The notes: generated by a model from the letters alone, not told the origin. A stretch of DNA of 64,000 nt from Vibrio sp. SS-MA-C1-2 (GCF_021513135.1 NZ_CP090980.1:682001-746000), one strand, 5' to 3'; shown: positions 55,203-63,651, numbered from the stretch's first letter. Made by a program: numbers and translations.

Positions 55203-55840
55203 TATAATTCTACCTCTGCGGCGGCAATGATATAAGGGTTATGCCCTTCTGCCAATTTTGGTAATGTAATTTCTGTCACTTTCCAGCCTCGGTGAATAAG
55301 AGTGCCGTTAAATGGTGCTTCACCGATAACATTGCCAGTCAGACGAACTTCCGCTGGGTTAAATCCTTTTGCTAAAGTCACTCGACTCTCTTCATGTTCT
55401 GTACGAACAGGAGCAAGTGCCAAGTACTCTTTAAATACTTTCTGTCCACCTTCATGGATAACACGAGCCGCAGCACCGACATCAGCGTCAGAGAACCCTT
55501 TTAGATCTTCATTCATAAAGTCGACAAATCGGGCTTCTTGCTGAAGAAGAGAGAGCAGCTGTAGCGCTGAATCAGGCGTTGATGTTTTCAGTTTTGGTTC
55601 AACTTCAACCTCAACAATTTTTTCTATCACTTTTTCAACTTCGACAATCTTTTCAACTTCGACAATTTTCTCTACTGGTTTTTCAACTTCAACAATTTTT
55701 TCGACTGGCTTCTCAATAATCTTCTCAATGGTTTTGCCTTTTTTAGCAAATAACATGACAACAAGAAGAAGCACAAGTGCCGCTAAAGACGCATGACCCA
55801 TATCAAGGGTGGTAGGCATTACTGATAAATCAACAACCAT
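55202..55840 (-). CDS. DUF2760-family membrane-anchored protein with Val-Glu-Lys repeats
   Basis: 212 residues. A single hydrophobic helix near residues 15-32 (HASLAALVLLLVVMLFA) is followed by basic KKGK, so the bulk is cytoplasmic. Residues ~36-85 are a run of imperfect EKIVEVEKPVEKIVEVEK-type repeats, a long charged stalk. The C-terminal DUF2760 domain begins LQLLSLLQQEARFVDFMNEDL and includes VRLTGNVIGEAPFNGTLIHRGW. First gene of the cluster, overlapping the short Hsp70 by one base. The arrangement suggests it places the Hsp70s at the inner membrane. No function has been established for DUF2760 as far as I know. Confidence 0.88.
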   Translation of the reverse strand: MVVDLSVMPTTLDMGHASLAALVLLLVVMLFAKKGKTIEKIIEKPVEKIVEVEKPVEKIVEVEKIVEVEKVIEKIVEVEVEPKLKTSTPDSALQLLSLLQQEARFVDFMNEDLKGFSDADVGAAARVIHEGGQKVFKEYLALAPVRTEHEESRVTLAKGFNPAEVRLTGNVIGEAPFNGTLIHRGWKVTEITLPKLAEGHNPYIIAAAEVEL

Positions 55841-56072
55841 AATATTTTTACTCTCGTAGTAGCTTTGTTTTTATTAGTCAACGTATGACTCTTAATAACA
55901 AAAAATCGCAAAAGGTAATTAGTGACAAATTTTAGTGAATATTATCATAACTGTGAGACAAATCATCAATAGGATTGTTTTTTTGGTCAACCATTAAGCA
56001 ATTTAAGGCTATTTTATTATTAATTATCAATGAAATGTTAGTGATATCTTTTTATGTGGGAAAATAAGATAT
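55841..56072. other. Upstream region of the DUF2760-Hsp70 operon
   Basis: AT-rich. I could not identify a sigma-32 heat-shock promoter (no CTTGAA with CCCCAT at proper distance on the minus strand) nor a strong sigma-70 promoter. Confidence 0.4.
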
Positions 56073-56198
56073 CTATCCAAATTAATTGGCGTTGCTAGTG
56101 GGCGGCAAGTGAGTGAGATCCATGAGTATAGGTGTACTATATGATTGGAGAGAACGAACGTCGACAACAACCTAGCCGCTTCAAGTAAAAAGGGTATA
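56073..56198 (-). repeat. ERIC-type IRU, copy 16
   Basis: Reverse-oriented copy from ATCCAAATTAATTGGCGTTG to TAAAAAGGGTATA, with the GTGAGTGAGATCCATGAG arm slightly shortened. Confidence 0.85.
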
Positions 56199-56320
56199 CA
56201 TGTTGTGAGTTCTCACTCTGTTTAATTATGATGTTGATTCTTGATAAATAAAGTTTACAGTAATTAAAATAATACTCGAGAATATATCCGGCAAGTGTCA
56301 GACGATCGGGTGGGAAAGAG

Positions 56321-56357
56321 ATAACTAAAGGATTGTTTTATTTAATCCTTTAGTTAT
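56321..56357 (-). terminator. Hairpin after CRP paralogue
   Basis: ATAACTAAAGGATT (56321-56334) pairs perfectly with AATCCTTTAGTTAT (56344-56357). On the minus strand it is followed by CTCTTTCCC, only weakly T-rich. Confidence 0.5.
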
Positions 56358-56423
56358 TCATTTAAACATAATAATTTATTGAGTGGCATGAGTTTATTAA
56401 TAAACATCGATTTCAGTAAGAAA

Positions 56424-57050
56424 CTAACGCGTACCATAAACCACGATACTTTTTCCTCTTGCGGAAATTAAACCTTGATTTTCAAACTCTTTAAGTGCAC
56501 GTCCTACACTTTCTCGATTACAGTTTACAATTTTTGCAATTTCAGTTCGCGAAATATAGACCAACATCCCATCTGGGTGAGTAATCGCAGAAGGTTCTTT
56601 GGCAAGATCTAACAGCGTTTTTGCAATACGACCACGGGTATCAAGAAAGTTAAGTGCAGTGACTTGTTTATTGACTTTAAGGAGGCGATCAGCAATTGAT
56701 GTACTTAAATCGATGAGAATCTCTGGACGTTGTTTTACTAATTGCTGAAACTTGTCGTAATCAATTTCAATAATTTTACAATCAGATTTAGTTCTTACGG
56801 TTGTCACTCTATCACTGCGACAAAAGAAAGACATTTCACCAAAATAATCATTTTTATTGAGATAAGAGAGAATGACTTCTCGGCCGTCTTCATTGATCAG
56901 AATGACTTTAGCCGTGCCATCTATTATTGCAAAAAGAGAGTTAGAATTATCTCCCTTGGAAATAATATTTACTTTGGGTGGGTAGGTTCTGACCGTACAA
57001 TGTTTCTCTATCCAGGCAATATTTTCTGCCCGATTTGCTTCACTTCGCAT
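56424..57050 (-). CDS. CRP/FNR-family regulator, CRP paralogue with altered cAMP site
   Basis: 208 residues, strikingly like CRP over its length and ending in the identical GKSIVVYGTR-type tail. The cyclic-nucleotide fold is complete, with GE at residues 71-72. Compared with E. coli CRP, Arg82 is kept (Arg81 here), Ser83 is Val82, and Thr127/Ser128 at the dimer helix are Val126/Asn127. The recognition helix reads NRESVGRAL, keeping the Arg-Glu-Arg that contact the TGTGA half-site. There are no FNR-type cluster cysteines. I infer DNA targets overlapping those of CRP but altered or absent cAMP response. It is monocistronic, upstream of yeeX on the same strand. Confidence 0.88.
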   Translation of the reverse strand: MRSEANRAENIAWIEKHCTVRTYPPKVNIISKGDNSNSLFAIIDGTAKVILINEDGREVILSYLNKNDYFGEMSFFCRSDRVTTVRTKSDCKIIEIDYDKFQQLVKQRPEILIDLSTSIADRLLKVNKQVTALNFLDTRGRIAKTLLDLAKEPSAITHPDGMLVYISRTEIAKIVNCNRESVGRALKEFENQGLISARGKSIVVYGTR

Positions 57051-57201
57051 TTTTGTTTGCCCACAATAACAATTGTATCTAATTTATCATTATTTCGGTT
57101 TATTTCAATGCTCAAAATTAAAATTTTAGATGGTAAAAATATAAATGTAGTTAGAAAGCAGATTGTGGGTAATTAAACGATAAAAATGAGGAGGGGAAAG
57201 A

Positions 57202-57218
57202 GGGAGTCGGGGACTCCC
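57202..57218 (-). terminator. Hairpin after yeeX
   Basis: GGGAGTC pairs with GACTCCC around a three-base loop; on the minus strand TCTTTCC follows. Probable terminator of yeeX. Confidence 0.5.
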
Positions 57219-57226
57219 AATTGAAA

Positions 57227-57538
57227 TTACTTTTTAATTTGTTGTTTATCAACCGCGGTTAATTCACGAATTTTACGGCTTGCTTCACGACGCTGTTTCG
57301 AGATTTCTGCGCCAATAATGATATGGTCATCAACACGATCTTCATAATCGGCTTTCATATTTTTCACGATTGCCACAATTTCATCCGTTGTCATATCAGT
57401 ATTAATGTAATCCATTAGGTTATCTAAAAGATCAACACGTTTACGGTTATCACGAACTTTTTTTTCATTATCAAGAAGTTCACGTTTTAGTTTATTTTTG
57501 CTACGTGCTAGAGAAACGATTTCAAATACGTTGTTCAT
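57227..57538 (-). CDS. yeeX: YeeX-like DUF496 protein
   Basis: 103 residues, recognisable from [20 protein letters not shown] and [15 protein letters not shown], then [14 protein letters not shown], which match E. coli YeeX closely. The chain is charged and helical, a likely coiled coil. I place the start at 57538; a GTG nine bases earlier sits inside the AAAGGTG ribosome binding site. Biochemical function is not established. It lies alone, convergent with nothing close by. Confidence 0.93.
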   Translation of the reverse strand: MNNVFEIVSLARSKNKLKRELLDNEKKVRDNRKRVDLLDNLMDYINTDMTTDEIVAIVKNMKADYEDRVDDHIIIGAEISKQRREASRKIRELTAVDKQQIKK

Positions 57539-57751
57539 TTTTATCACCTTTCTAAATTAAATAATAGATAACTATAAAACTGAATGAATTAAACCATAAC
57601 CTAACCTTAGTTCACAATAAAAATATGTAATGAAAAGGTATTTATCATAAATTTGATTGATAAAAGACAACTTTAATGGGGCAGTCTGATTTTTATTTTT
57701 TATTGTCTATCCCTTTCCTTTTCATTATAGAAGCTGCTAGCTTATTGGCTC

Positions 57752-57878
57752 TATACCCTTCTTACTTGAAGTTGCTAGGTTGTTGACGTCGTTCATTTGC
57801 CCCAATTATATCGTACGTCTATACTCATGGGGTCTCATTCACTTGCCGTCTACTAGCAACTCCAATTACTTTGGGTAT
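57752..57878 (+). repeat. ERIC-type IRU, copy 17
   Basis: TATACCCTTCTTACTTGAAG to ACTTTGGGTAT. It is flanked by eroded half-copies at about 57706-57751 (CCTTTTCATTATAGAAGCTG) and 57890-57951 (ATACTCATGGCCTCATT to TTTTTGGTATA), so three elements once lay in tandem. Confidence 0.88.
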
Positions 57879-57989
57879 GTTTGTTCTAAATCTATACTCA
57901 TGGCCTCATTAATTTATCAATTATGAGTAACCCCACTTATTTTTGGTATATATTTAGATAAATAAGACTTAACTGAAGAGAGCCGAAAA

Positions 57990-58940
57990 ATGGATAAAAA
58001 GATTAAAGTCGGTGTTAGCGCATGTTTATTGGGTGAGCAAGTCCGTTTTGATGGTGGCCATAAAATGCAACGCTTTGTTGTTGATCAGTTATCAGAAATG
58101 GTGGAGTTTACCCCTGTTTGTCCAGAAGTTGCGATTGGGATGTCCATTCCACGCCCTGCAATTAGACTTGTCAGTGATGAAGACCGAATTAAATTGGTTC
58201 TGAGTAAAGATAATTCGATTGATTTTACCGATAAAATGATTGAATTTAGTGAAAAGAAAACCGATCAGTTGAGCGACCTTTGTGGTTATGTACTTTGCTC
58301 TAAGTCACCCACTTGTGGTATGGAGCGGGTGGTCATCTATCCAGAAAAGGGTGGGGCTGGTGACAAGTCGGGCATTGGTATGTATGCCAATATTTTAATG
58401 AAGAAGATCCCTTGGTTACCTGTTGAAGAGGATGGACGCTTAAATGATCCAGTATTAAGAGAGAACTTCGTGACTCGGATTTTTGCTCTACAAGATCTTT
58501 ATACTAGCGTGAAAGCGAATTTAACCCCTGCGGCCTTTGTTAATTTTCACTCGCGATATAAATTAATGTTAATGGCAAATTGCCCTGAAGCTTATAAAGA
58601 GTTGGGTGTATTGGTCGCCAATATCAAAGAGTATGATCTTGAAGAGTTCTTTGTGCTTTATCGTCAGAAATTTATGGATGGTATTAAAGAGAGAGCATCG
58701 AAGAAAAATCACACGAATACGTTAATGCATATTCAAGGTTATTTTAAAAAATCATTGACGTCAGAAGAGCGTCAAGAACTTGCTTCTGTGATTGAAAGTT
58801 ATCGCCTATGTGAAGTGCCGTTATTAGCACCGTTGACCTTAATGGCACACTACTTAAAGCTCTACCCGAATGAATATTTGGCTTCGCAAGTCTACCTTAA
58901 TCCCCACCCTAAAGAGTTGAAGCTCCGTTATTCATTATAA
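57990..58940 (+). CDS. DUF523/DUF1722 protein (YbgA/TudS-like)
   Basis: 316 residues. The N-terminal DUF523 domain contains VGVSACLLGEQVRFDGGHK (Cys12), VCPEVAIGMSIPRP (Cys44) and LCSKSPTCGMERV (Cys103, Cys109). Characterised DUF523 relatives (TudS) use a [4Fe-4S] cluster held by three Cys to desulfurise thiouracil. The C-terminal DUF1722 domain spans about residues 190-310 (FVNFHSRYKLMLMANCPEAYKELG in pieces), as in E. coli YbgA. The pairing with a photolyase gene directly downstream is the same as ybgA-phrB. A link between thionucleobase removal and light damage is tempting, since 4-thiouridine absorbs near-UV, but is inference. Confidence 0.9.
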   Translation: MDKKIKVGVSACLLGEQVRFDGGHKMQRFVVDQLSEMVEFTPVCPEVAIGMSIPRPAIRLVSDEDRIKLVLSKDNSIDFTDKMIEFSEKKTDQLSDLCGYVLCSKSPTCGMERVVIYPEKGGAGDKSGIGMYANILMKKIPWLPVEEDGRLNDPVLRENFVTRIFALQDLYTSVKANLTPAAFVNFHSRYKLMLMANCPEAYKELGVLVANIKEYDLEEFFVLYRQKFMDGIKERASKKNHTNTLMHIQGYFKKSLTSEERQELASVIESYRLCEVPLLAPLTLMAHYLKLYPNEYLASQVYLNPHPKELKLRYSL

Positions 58941-58942
58941 TT

Positions 58943-59022
58943 GATACCTCAAATAATTGGAGTTGTAAGTGGCAAGCGAATGAACGATGCCAACAGTCTA
59001 ACAGCTTCAATGATGAGGGATA
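58943..59022 (-). repeat. ERIC-type IRU, internally deleted copy 18
   Basis: About 80 bases: GATACCTCAAATAATTGGAG at one end and CAGCTTCAATGATGAGGGATA at the other; the central CCCC/GGGG part is missing. It lies between the YbgA-like gene and phrB. Confidence 0.7.
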
Positions 59023-59047
59023 TTAGTTCTTAAAGTGAGGTGAGTGT

Positions 59048-60502
59048 ATGTTTTTAGTCTGGTTTCGACAAGATTTAAGACTTGATGATCAACTGGCGCT
59101 CCTTGCTGCTTATCAACGTGCAAAGGAACAGCATACATCGATCATTGCGCTTTATATTGCCTCACCTCAGCAGTGGGGGTCTCATCATGTCGCACCCATT
59201 CAAGTAGATCTCATTGCTCGTCGATTACGACATTTAAGTGATGATCTTGCTCGATTAAATATTCCTCTTATCTTTAAGCGTTGTGATAATTACCAACAAA
59301 TTCCCGCTATCGTCGCAAAACTGGCTGATCAACAAGGCGTTACTGATCTTTTTTATAATCGACAATATGAGTACAACGAACTCATGCGCGATCACAATGT
59401 CGATGAGTGTTTAACGGCGGCTGATATTGCCGTTCATCATTTTGACGATTTACTCTTATTGCCTCCAGGATCAGTAACCACAGGCAGTGGAGAGATGTAT
59501 AAAGTTTTCACGCCGTTTAAGAAGCGTGCGCTGAGTCTATTAGCTGAGACTGAATTTGACTCTTTGAAACATTCGCTTTCTCCACAGCGACCTTTATCTT
59601 TTAAAGGCAGCGATATTGAGAGTATTATTCTGGATTATCAAGATGAGCAGTTTCCAATAGATAATCATGGTGCGATGAGTTCGATTAATTGGTTTGCTGT
59701 TGAAGATAAGATTGCTGATCATTTAATGGCGTTTTGTCAAGAGCGCGCCGTTGATTATCAAAGAGATCGTGATTTCCCCGCTATTGATGGAACCAGCCAA
59801 TTATCACCTTATCTTGCTATTGGTGCGTTATCTATTCGTCGTTGTTATCAACAATTATTAAGTTATAACCAATGTAGTGATGACGATCTTGGCGGTGCAA
59901 CGTGGTTGAGTGAACTATTATGGCGAGAATTTTATAAGCACTTAAGCTTTGCTTATCCAAGATTATCTAAAGGTAAGCCATTTCATCTTTGGACTGATAA
60001 TATCCAATGGCAAGGTAAAACATCAGATTTTATTGCTTGGCAACGAGGTGAGACCGGCTTTCCAATTATTGATGCAGCGATGAGACAGCTAAATAGTACC
60101 GGTTGGATGCATAATCGTTTAAGGATGATTACCGCGTCATTTTTAACCAAGGATTTAAAAATAGACTGGCGACAAGGTGAGCATTATTTCTCATCTAAGC
60201 TTATTGATGGTGATTTCTCAGCAAATAATGGTGGTTGGCAATGGGCAGCATCAACAGGAACGGATGCGCAACCTTATTTTCGTATTTTTAATCCAACGAC
60301 TCAAGGTGAGCGTTTTGATCCTAAAGGTGAGTTTATTCGACAATGGATACCTGAATTAGCCGAAGTCCCTGATAAATTTATCCACACTCCGCATATCTGG
60401 AGTGAAAACGCGACCATTCCGTTAGATTATCCACTGCCTATTGTTGATCATAAAGCTGAACGATTATCTGCTATTGCGATGTTTAAAGCTGCGAAGGAAT
60501 AG
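59048..60502 (+). CDS. phrB: Class I CPD DNA photolyase
   Basis: Repairs cyclobutane pyrimidine dimers with FAD and blue light. N-terminal antenna-binding domain: FLVWFRQDLRLDDQLALLAA. The FAD domain has the electron-transfer Trp chain in WLSELLWREFYKHL, TGWMHNRLRM and NNGGWQWAASTGTDAQPYFR, plus GETGFPIIDAAMRQL. 484 residues, close to E. coli PhrB (472). A GAGGTGA ribosome binding site precedes the ATG. It follows the DUF523/DUF1722 gene after a deleted IRU, so the two may be co-transcribed. Confidence 0.95.
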   Translation: MFLVWFRQDLRLDDQLALLAAYQRAKEQHTSIIALYIASPQQWGSHHVAPIQVDLIARRLRHLSDDLARLNIPLIFKRCDNYQQIPAIVAKLADQQGVTDLFYNRQYEYNELMRDHNVDECLTAADIAVHHFDDLLLLPPGSVTTGSGEMYKVFTPFKKRALSLLAETEFDSLKHSLSPQRPLSFKGSDIESIILDYQDEQFPIDNHGAMSSINWFAVEDKIADHLMAFCQERAVDYQRDRDFPAIDGTSQLSPYLAIGALSIRRCYQQLLSYNQCSDDDLGGATWLSELLWREFYKHLSFAYPRLSKGKPFHLWTDNIQWQGKTSDFIAWQRGETGFPIIDAAMRQLNSTGWMHNRLRMITASFLTKDLKIDWRQGEHYFSSKLIDGDFSANNGGWQWAASTGTDAQPYFRIFNPTTQGERFDPKGEFIRQWIPELAEVPDKFIHTPHIWSENATIPLDYPLPIVDHKAERLSAIAMFKAAKE

Positions 60503-60511
60503 TTTAAATAA

Positions 60512-60550
60512 AAAAACAGCAGGTTGAATTCATATCTCTCTGCTGTTTTT
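60512..60550. terminator. Bidirectional terminator between phrB and efpL
   Basis: AAAAACAGCAG (60512-60522) pairs perfectly with CTGCTGTTTTT (60540-60550). Confidence 0.8.
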
Positions 60551-60581
60551 ATTGACTCGATTAAATTAATAAACCCTAAGT

Positions 60582-61157
60582 CTATTTAGAATCAGCGCGA
60601 CTCATGAACTTATGTTCTGTTGTATTGATCTTAATCTTTTCACCATTGGCGATATACTCAGGAACTTGTACAGTTAAGCCTGTTGATAAAATAGCTGGCT
60701 TAGTACGAGCACTTGCAGATGCACCTTTGATTGAAGGATCTGTCTCAACAATCACCATTTCAACACTTGAAGGTAATTCAATTGCAACAGGGGAGCCATC
60801 AACGGTTAAAACCTGTAGACCTTCAGTCTCTTCAGTAATAAACAACAATTCTTCTGCGATGCTATCTTTGTTCATGTTGTATGGCGTGTAGTCTTCATTA
60901 TCCATGAATACGTACTCGTCACCATCAATATAAGAAAACATAACGTGGTGGCGGCTAAAGTCTGCAAGATTGATCATCTCATCAGCTTTGAAGCTCTCAT
61001 CAGCTTTGGCGCCTGTCGCTACATCATATAGACGCATGCGGTATAAGCTAGCACCTGCACGACCACTTGGAGTTAGTTTGCTAATATCACGAACTAAATA
61101 TACTTTGCCATTGTGTTCAACAGCTGCATTCTTTTTAATTTCACTTGCCTTAGGCAT
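60582..61157 (-). CDS. efpL: EF-P-like translation factor EfpL (YeiP)
   Basis: A paralogue of elongation factor P that relieves ribosome stalling. 191 residues in three OB-type domains. It matches YeiP at [56 protein letters not shown] and [19 protein letters not shown] in turn. The loop that reaches the P-site tRNA reads [13 protein letters not shown], keeping the Arg at its tip; EfpL is distinct from EF-P in using an unmodified Arg-type loop. The C-terminal MSRADSK also parallels YeiP (YMGRAD). Monocistronic. Confidence 0.93.
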   Translation of the reverse strand: MPKASEIKKNAAVEHNGKVYLVRDISKLTPSGRAGASLYRMRLYDVATGAKADESFKADEMINLADFSRHHVMFSYIDGDEYVFMDNEDYTPYNMNKDSIAEELLFITEETEGLQVLTVDGSPVAIELPSSVEMVIVETDPSIKGASASARTKPAILSTGLTVQVPEYIANGEKIKINTTEHKFMSRADSK

Positions 61158-61329
61158 GGTAGAGTCTCCAGTGTTTTTGTTAAGGTGAAATTACCATGTT
61201 CTCAAGCTGAGACCAAGTAATGAAAGGGATTTATTAATAGAAATATGAGGTCGAATCACTCAATAGATAGAAAACTAAGTTTTCTTTTATTTTTTAAAGG
61301 AGCAGACTGTTTTAATTGAATGAAAAATA

Positions 61330-61363
61330 GGCAATAAACGGTTTTTAATAAAAATTTATTGCC
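61330..61363 (-). terminator. Rho-independent terminator of marC-type gene
   Basis: GGCAATAAA pairs with TTTATTGCC; on the minus strand TATTTTTC follows, suiting the gene ending at 61413. Confidence 0.65.
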
Positions 61364-61412
61364 GTAGAGTCTGGGAGGACTATCTGTTCTTCAAATAAGA
61401 AAGGTATCGCGT

Positions 61413-62084
61413 TTAAAGCGGAGTTGAACTAAATAGTTGATATCCATCATGGAGACCTTGGATTAGCATTTGCATCCCAATAACCGTTAATATTAATCCC
61501 ATCAATCGTGTCGCGATGGTAACGCCACTTTCACCGATAATATTAATGAGCTTTTGCCCTGACATAAAACAGAAAAATGAGATAAAACACAATAAAGCAA
61601 AAGTACTAATCGTGACGATAATATCGATAATGCCACCAGAAGCAGAGTAGTTCATAGCGGTAGCAATGGTTCCTGGGCCAGCTAAGATTGGCACTGCCAG
61701 AGGTGATATTGCGACATCAGTGGTAGGTTGGTGCACCTTAGATGCACTTGTTTCTGATTCGGATTCCGTTGAAGAATCTTCGGAATGCATACTCGAACTG
61801 CTGCCTTGAAGCATATGATAACCGACCATAAAGACCAATACACCGCCCGCTAAGCGTAATGCAGGTAAAGTAATGCCAAACAATTCAAAAATTCCTTTTC
61901 CCAATAAACAAAAAGCAGCAATGATACAAAAAGCAGTAAATAATGCTTTAAAAGCAACACCACGACGTTGTGCGTGATTCATCTCACCTGTCATACCAAC
62001 AAAGACCGCGGTATTGGCTATTGGGTTCATTACTGCAAAAAAGCCCATAAATGCAGTTACCGCAACGGAAATAATATCTGACAT
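61413..62084 (-). CDS. MarC-family integral membrane protein
   Basis: 223 residues with six hydrophobic helices. MarC/UPF0056 marks: FFAVMNPIANTAVFVGMTG at the N-terminus and the mirrored ISPLAVPILAGPGTIATAMNYS. A Ser/Glu/Thr-rich hydrophilic loop (about residues 95-120: SSSSMHSEDSSTESESETS) separates the two halves and is longer than usual. MarC was once thought to be a drug exporter, but its function remains undefined. It stands alone. Confidence 0.88.
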   Translation of the reverse strand: MSDIISVAVTAFMGFFAVMNPIANTAVFVGMTGEMNHAQRRGVAFKALFTAFCIIAAFCLLGKGIFELFGITLPALRLAGGVLVFMVGYHMLQGSSSSMHSEDSSTESESETSASKVHQPTTDVAISPLAVPILAGPGTIATAMNYSASGGIIDIIVTISTFALLCFISFFCFMSGQKLINIIGESGVTIATRLMGLILTVIGMQMLIQGLHDGYQLFSSTPL

Positions 62085-62175
62085 AGCTCACCAAGTTATA
62101 AGAATAAGAGAAATAATTTTAAGTTTAGTTCAGAAATCAATAACATTACTGTTAGAGATTAATATATTCCTTTTG

Positions 62176-62245
62176 AGTTGAGATTGTGGGTTTTCGACTA
62201 CATTCATTCGCCTATTAGTAGTAACTCCAATTATTTTGAGTATAA
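62176..62245 (+). repeat. Eroded ERIC-type IRU, copy 19
   Basis: CTACATTCATTCGCCTATTAG and GTAACTCCAATTATTTTGAG recall the middle-left and right end, without the centre. It lies just upstream of ppiC. Confidence 0.55.
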
Positions 62246-62279
62246 TCGAGAAATTAAATATTTAGCTTAGAGAATACCC

Positions 62280-62558
62280 ATGGCTCAAACTGCACATGCA
62301 CTGCATATATTAGTGAAACATAAAGAGAAAGCTGACGATATTATGGCTCAGTTAAAGAAGGGCGCCAAGTTTCAAACTTTAGCGAAAAAGTACTCCACAT
62401 GCCCATCAGGTAAAAAAGGAGGAGATTTAGGTGAATTTCGTAAAGGCCAAATGGTGCCACAGTTTGATAAAGCCGTTTTTCAAGGAGAAGTGATCACTCC
62501 TCAACTTGTTAAGACTAAGTTTGGTTGGCATATTGTGAAAGTACTATACCGTACTTAA
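62280..62558 (+). CDS. ppiC: Parvulin-type peptidyl-prolyl isomerase
   Basis: 92 residues, a single parvulin domain that interconverts cis and trans prolyl bonds in cytoplasmic proteins. Marks: [17 protein letters not shown] (catalytic His region), [32 protein letters not shown] (in pieces) and the closing [16 protein letters not shown], all matching E. coli PpiC. No signal peptide. Confidence 0.95.
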   Translation: MAQTAHALHILVKHKEKADDIMAQLKKGAKFQTLAKKYSTCPSGKKGGDLGEFRKGQMVPQFDKAVFQGEVITPQLVKTKFGWHIVKVLYRT

Positions 62559-62582
62559 TTATTTATCCTTCTTTTCTTTAAT

Positions 62583-62624
62583 GTTGCTAGAGAGTCGTAA
62601 TATTTTTCGCCTGCTAGCAACTTT
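62583..62624 (+). terminator. Hairpin after ppiC, probably derived from an IRU
   Basis: GTTGCTAG (62583-62590) pairs with CTAGCAAC (62614-62621) followed by TTT. The stem words and GCCTGCTAGCAAC match the two ends of the repeat, suggesting a deleted copy serving as terminator. Confidence 0.5.
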
Positions 62625-62806
62625 ATCTGCCTTCCTTAAATATAAAGTCCTATATAATCAAATGCTTGTTGTTATTTTGTTTGTCGAGTAATTAATGGTG
62701 CCCTTTAAGTTGCATTTTTAATGCATGTTATGTATTATGTGTTCAAGCAATGCTGAAGAGTTAATCGGTTAGCATGAAATAATATTGAATTAAGTGGAGA
62801 ATAAAT

Positions 62807-62908
62807 ATGAGTTGTTGTGGAGCCTGTGGCGGTCAAGATCATGATGAAAAACCAAAGAAAAATGAAGAGACACAACAAACAAATACAGAGAATAAAGCAG
62901 ACTCATAA
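62807..62908 (+). CDS. Small Cys-rich protein with CCGxCGG motif
   Basis: 33 residues starting MSCCGACGGQDHDEKPKKNE, the rest hydrophilic. GGAG lies eight bases before the ATG. Three Cys in CCGAC at the N-terminus plus nearby His and Asp suggest metal or cluster binding. Short proteins beginning MSCCGxCG are, as I recall, common in Vibrionaceae, but I know no function. It is transcribed alone, and an IRU starts five bases after its stop. Confidence 0.65.
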   Translation: MSCCGACGGQDHDEKPKKNEETQQTNTENKADS

Positions 62909-62912
62909 GCTG

Positions 62913-62991
62913 TATACCCTTCATCCTTGAAGTCGCTAGGTTATTGGCTGTACTCGTTCGCCGACTAGCCACTCCAATTATTTTAGGTATA
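62913..62991 (+). repeat. ERIC-type IRU, internally deleted copy 20
   Basis: 79 bases with both ends intact (TATACCCTTCATCCTTGAAG; CCAATTATTTTAGGTATA) but the palindromic centre removed. It starts directly after the CCGxCGG gene. Confidence 0.85.
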
Positions 62992-63335
62992 ACATCCTTT
63001 ATTTATTCAAAAACCAGTACTATTTAATTTTTATTCAAAAGTTGAAAATTAAATAGGCTGGTTTTCTTGTTTAATTTCGATAAAGAGGTTTGAGTAAGCC
63101 AATAATGAAGAACGGGTATTTTTATTCTATTATTTGTTGAAATCGTCAATAACACCTTGGTTATGTAAGTAAAAAACAGACCCGTATTTTTACGAGTGTC
63201 TGACTTATTTTATTGCTGTATATTCCTTAATCATCAGGATTATTTTTAATATCTCGGCTATTTTAGCTGTTTACTTTGAGAGACTGTTTAAAACTAAAGA
63301 CTGACATTCTTGTATTGAAAAGAAGAGGCTAAGTA
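62992..63335. other. Gene-free stretch with hairpin
   Basis: Imperfect hairpin CAGACCCGTA/TACGAGTGTCTG at 63178-63203 followed by a T-rich tract; possible terminator of a plus-strand transcript. Nothing else supported. Confidence 0.4.
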
Positions 63336-63590
63336 ATGAAAGTTGGTATTTCTAAATTAGAGCAATTACGTATTCAAGAGCAACTGCTTCATGATTTTGA
63401 ATTAAAGTATCATATTCAATTAACTGGATTAGATATTGATGAATTTGGTCAAGTTGAATCTATTAATGACAACGGTTTTATTAATCTCTGCTGTCTTGAC
63501 TGCTCAAGAACAAAAGTCGTTCGCCCTGAGGTGGTTACTGAAGCGTTAAAATCCGATGAGAATCAACTTCTGTCTGGATTGTGTCGTTAA
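63336..63590 (+). CDS. Small protein of unknown function with CCLDC motif
   Basis: 84 residues, no family recognised. AGAGG lies seven bases upstream of the ATG. The first half is helical and charged (ISKLEQLRIQEQLLHDFELKY), the middle acidic, and the motif LCCLDCSRTKVVRPEVV around residue 52 may bind a metal. Codon use is like the genome. No operon partners. Confidence 0.65.
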   Translation: MKVGISKLEQLRIQEQLLHDFELKYHIQLTGLDIDEFGQVESINDNGFINLCCLDCSRTKVVRPEVVTEALKSDENQLLSGLCR

Positions 63591-63651
63591 TCGAGTACTT
63601 GGATAGATAACTAGACTCATGTTGTCGATGAGTTTTATTTCAGGTTTATCT

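Noticed and set aside
53365-55544. Plus-strand open frames opposite the Hsp70 and DUF2760 genes
   Set aside because: They mirror conserved minus-strand coding sequence and have no ribosome binding sites or recognisable domains.
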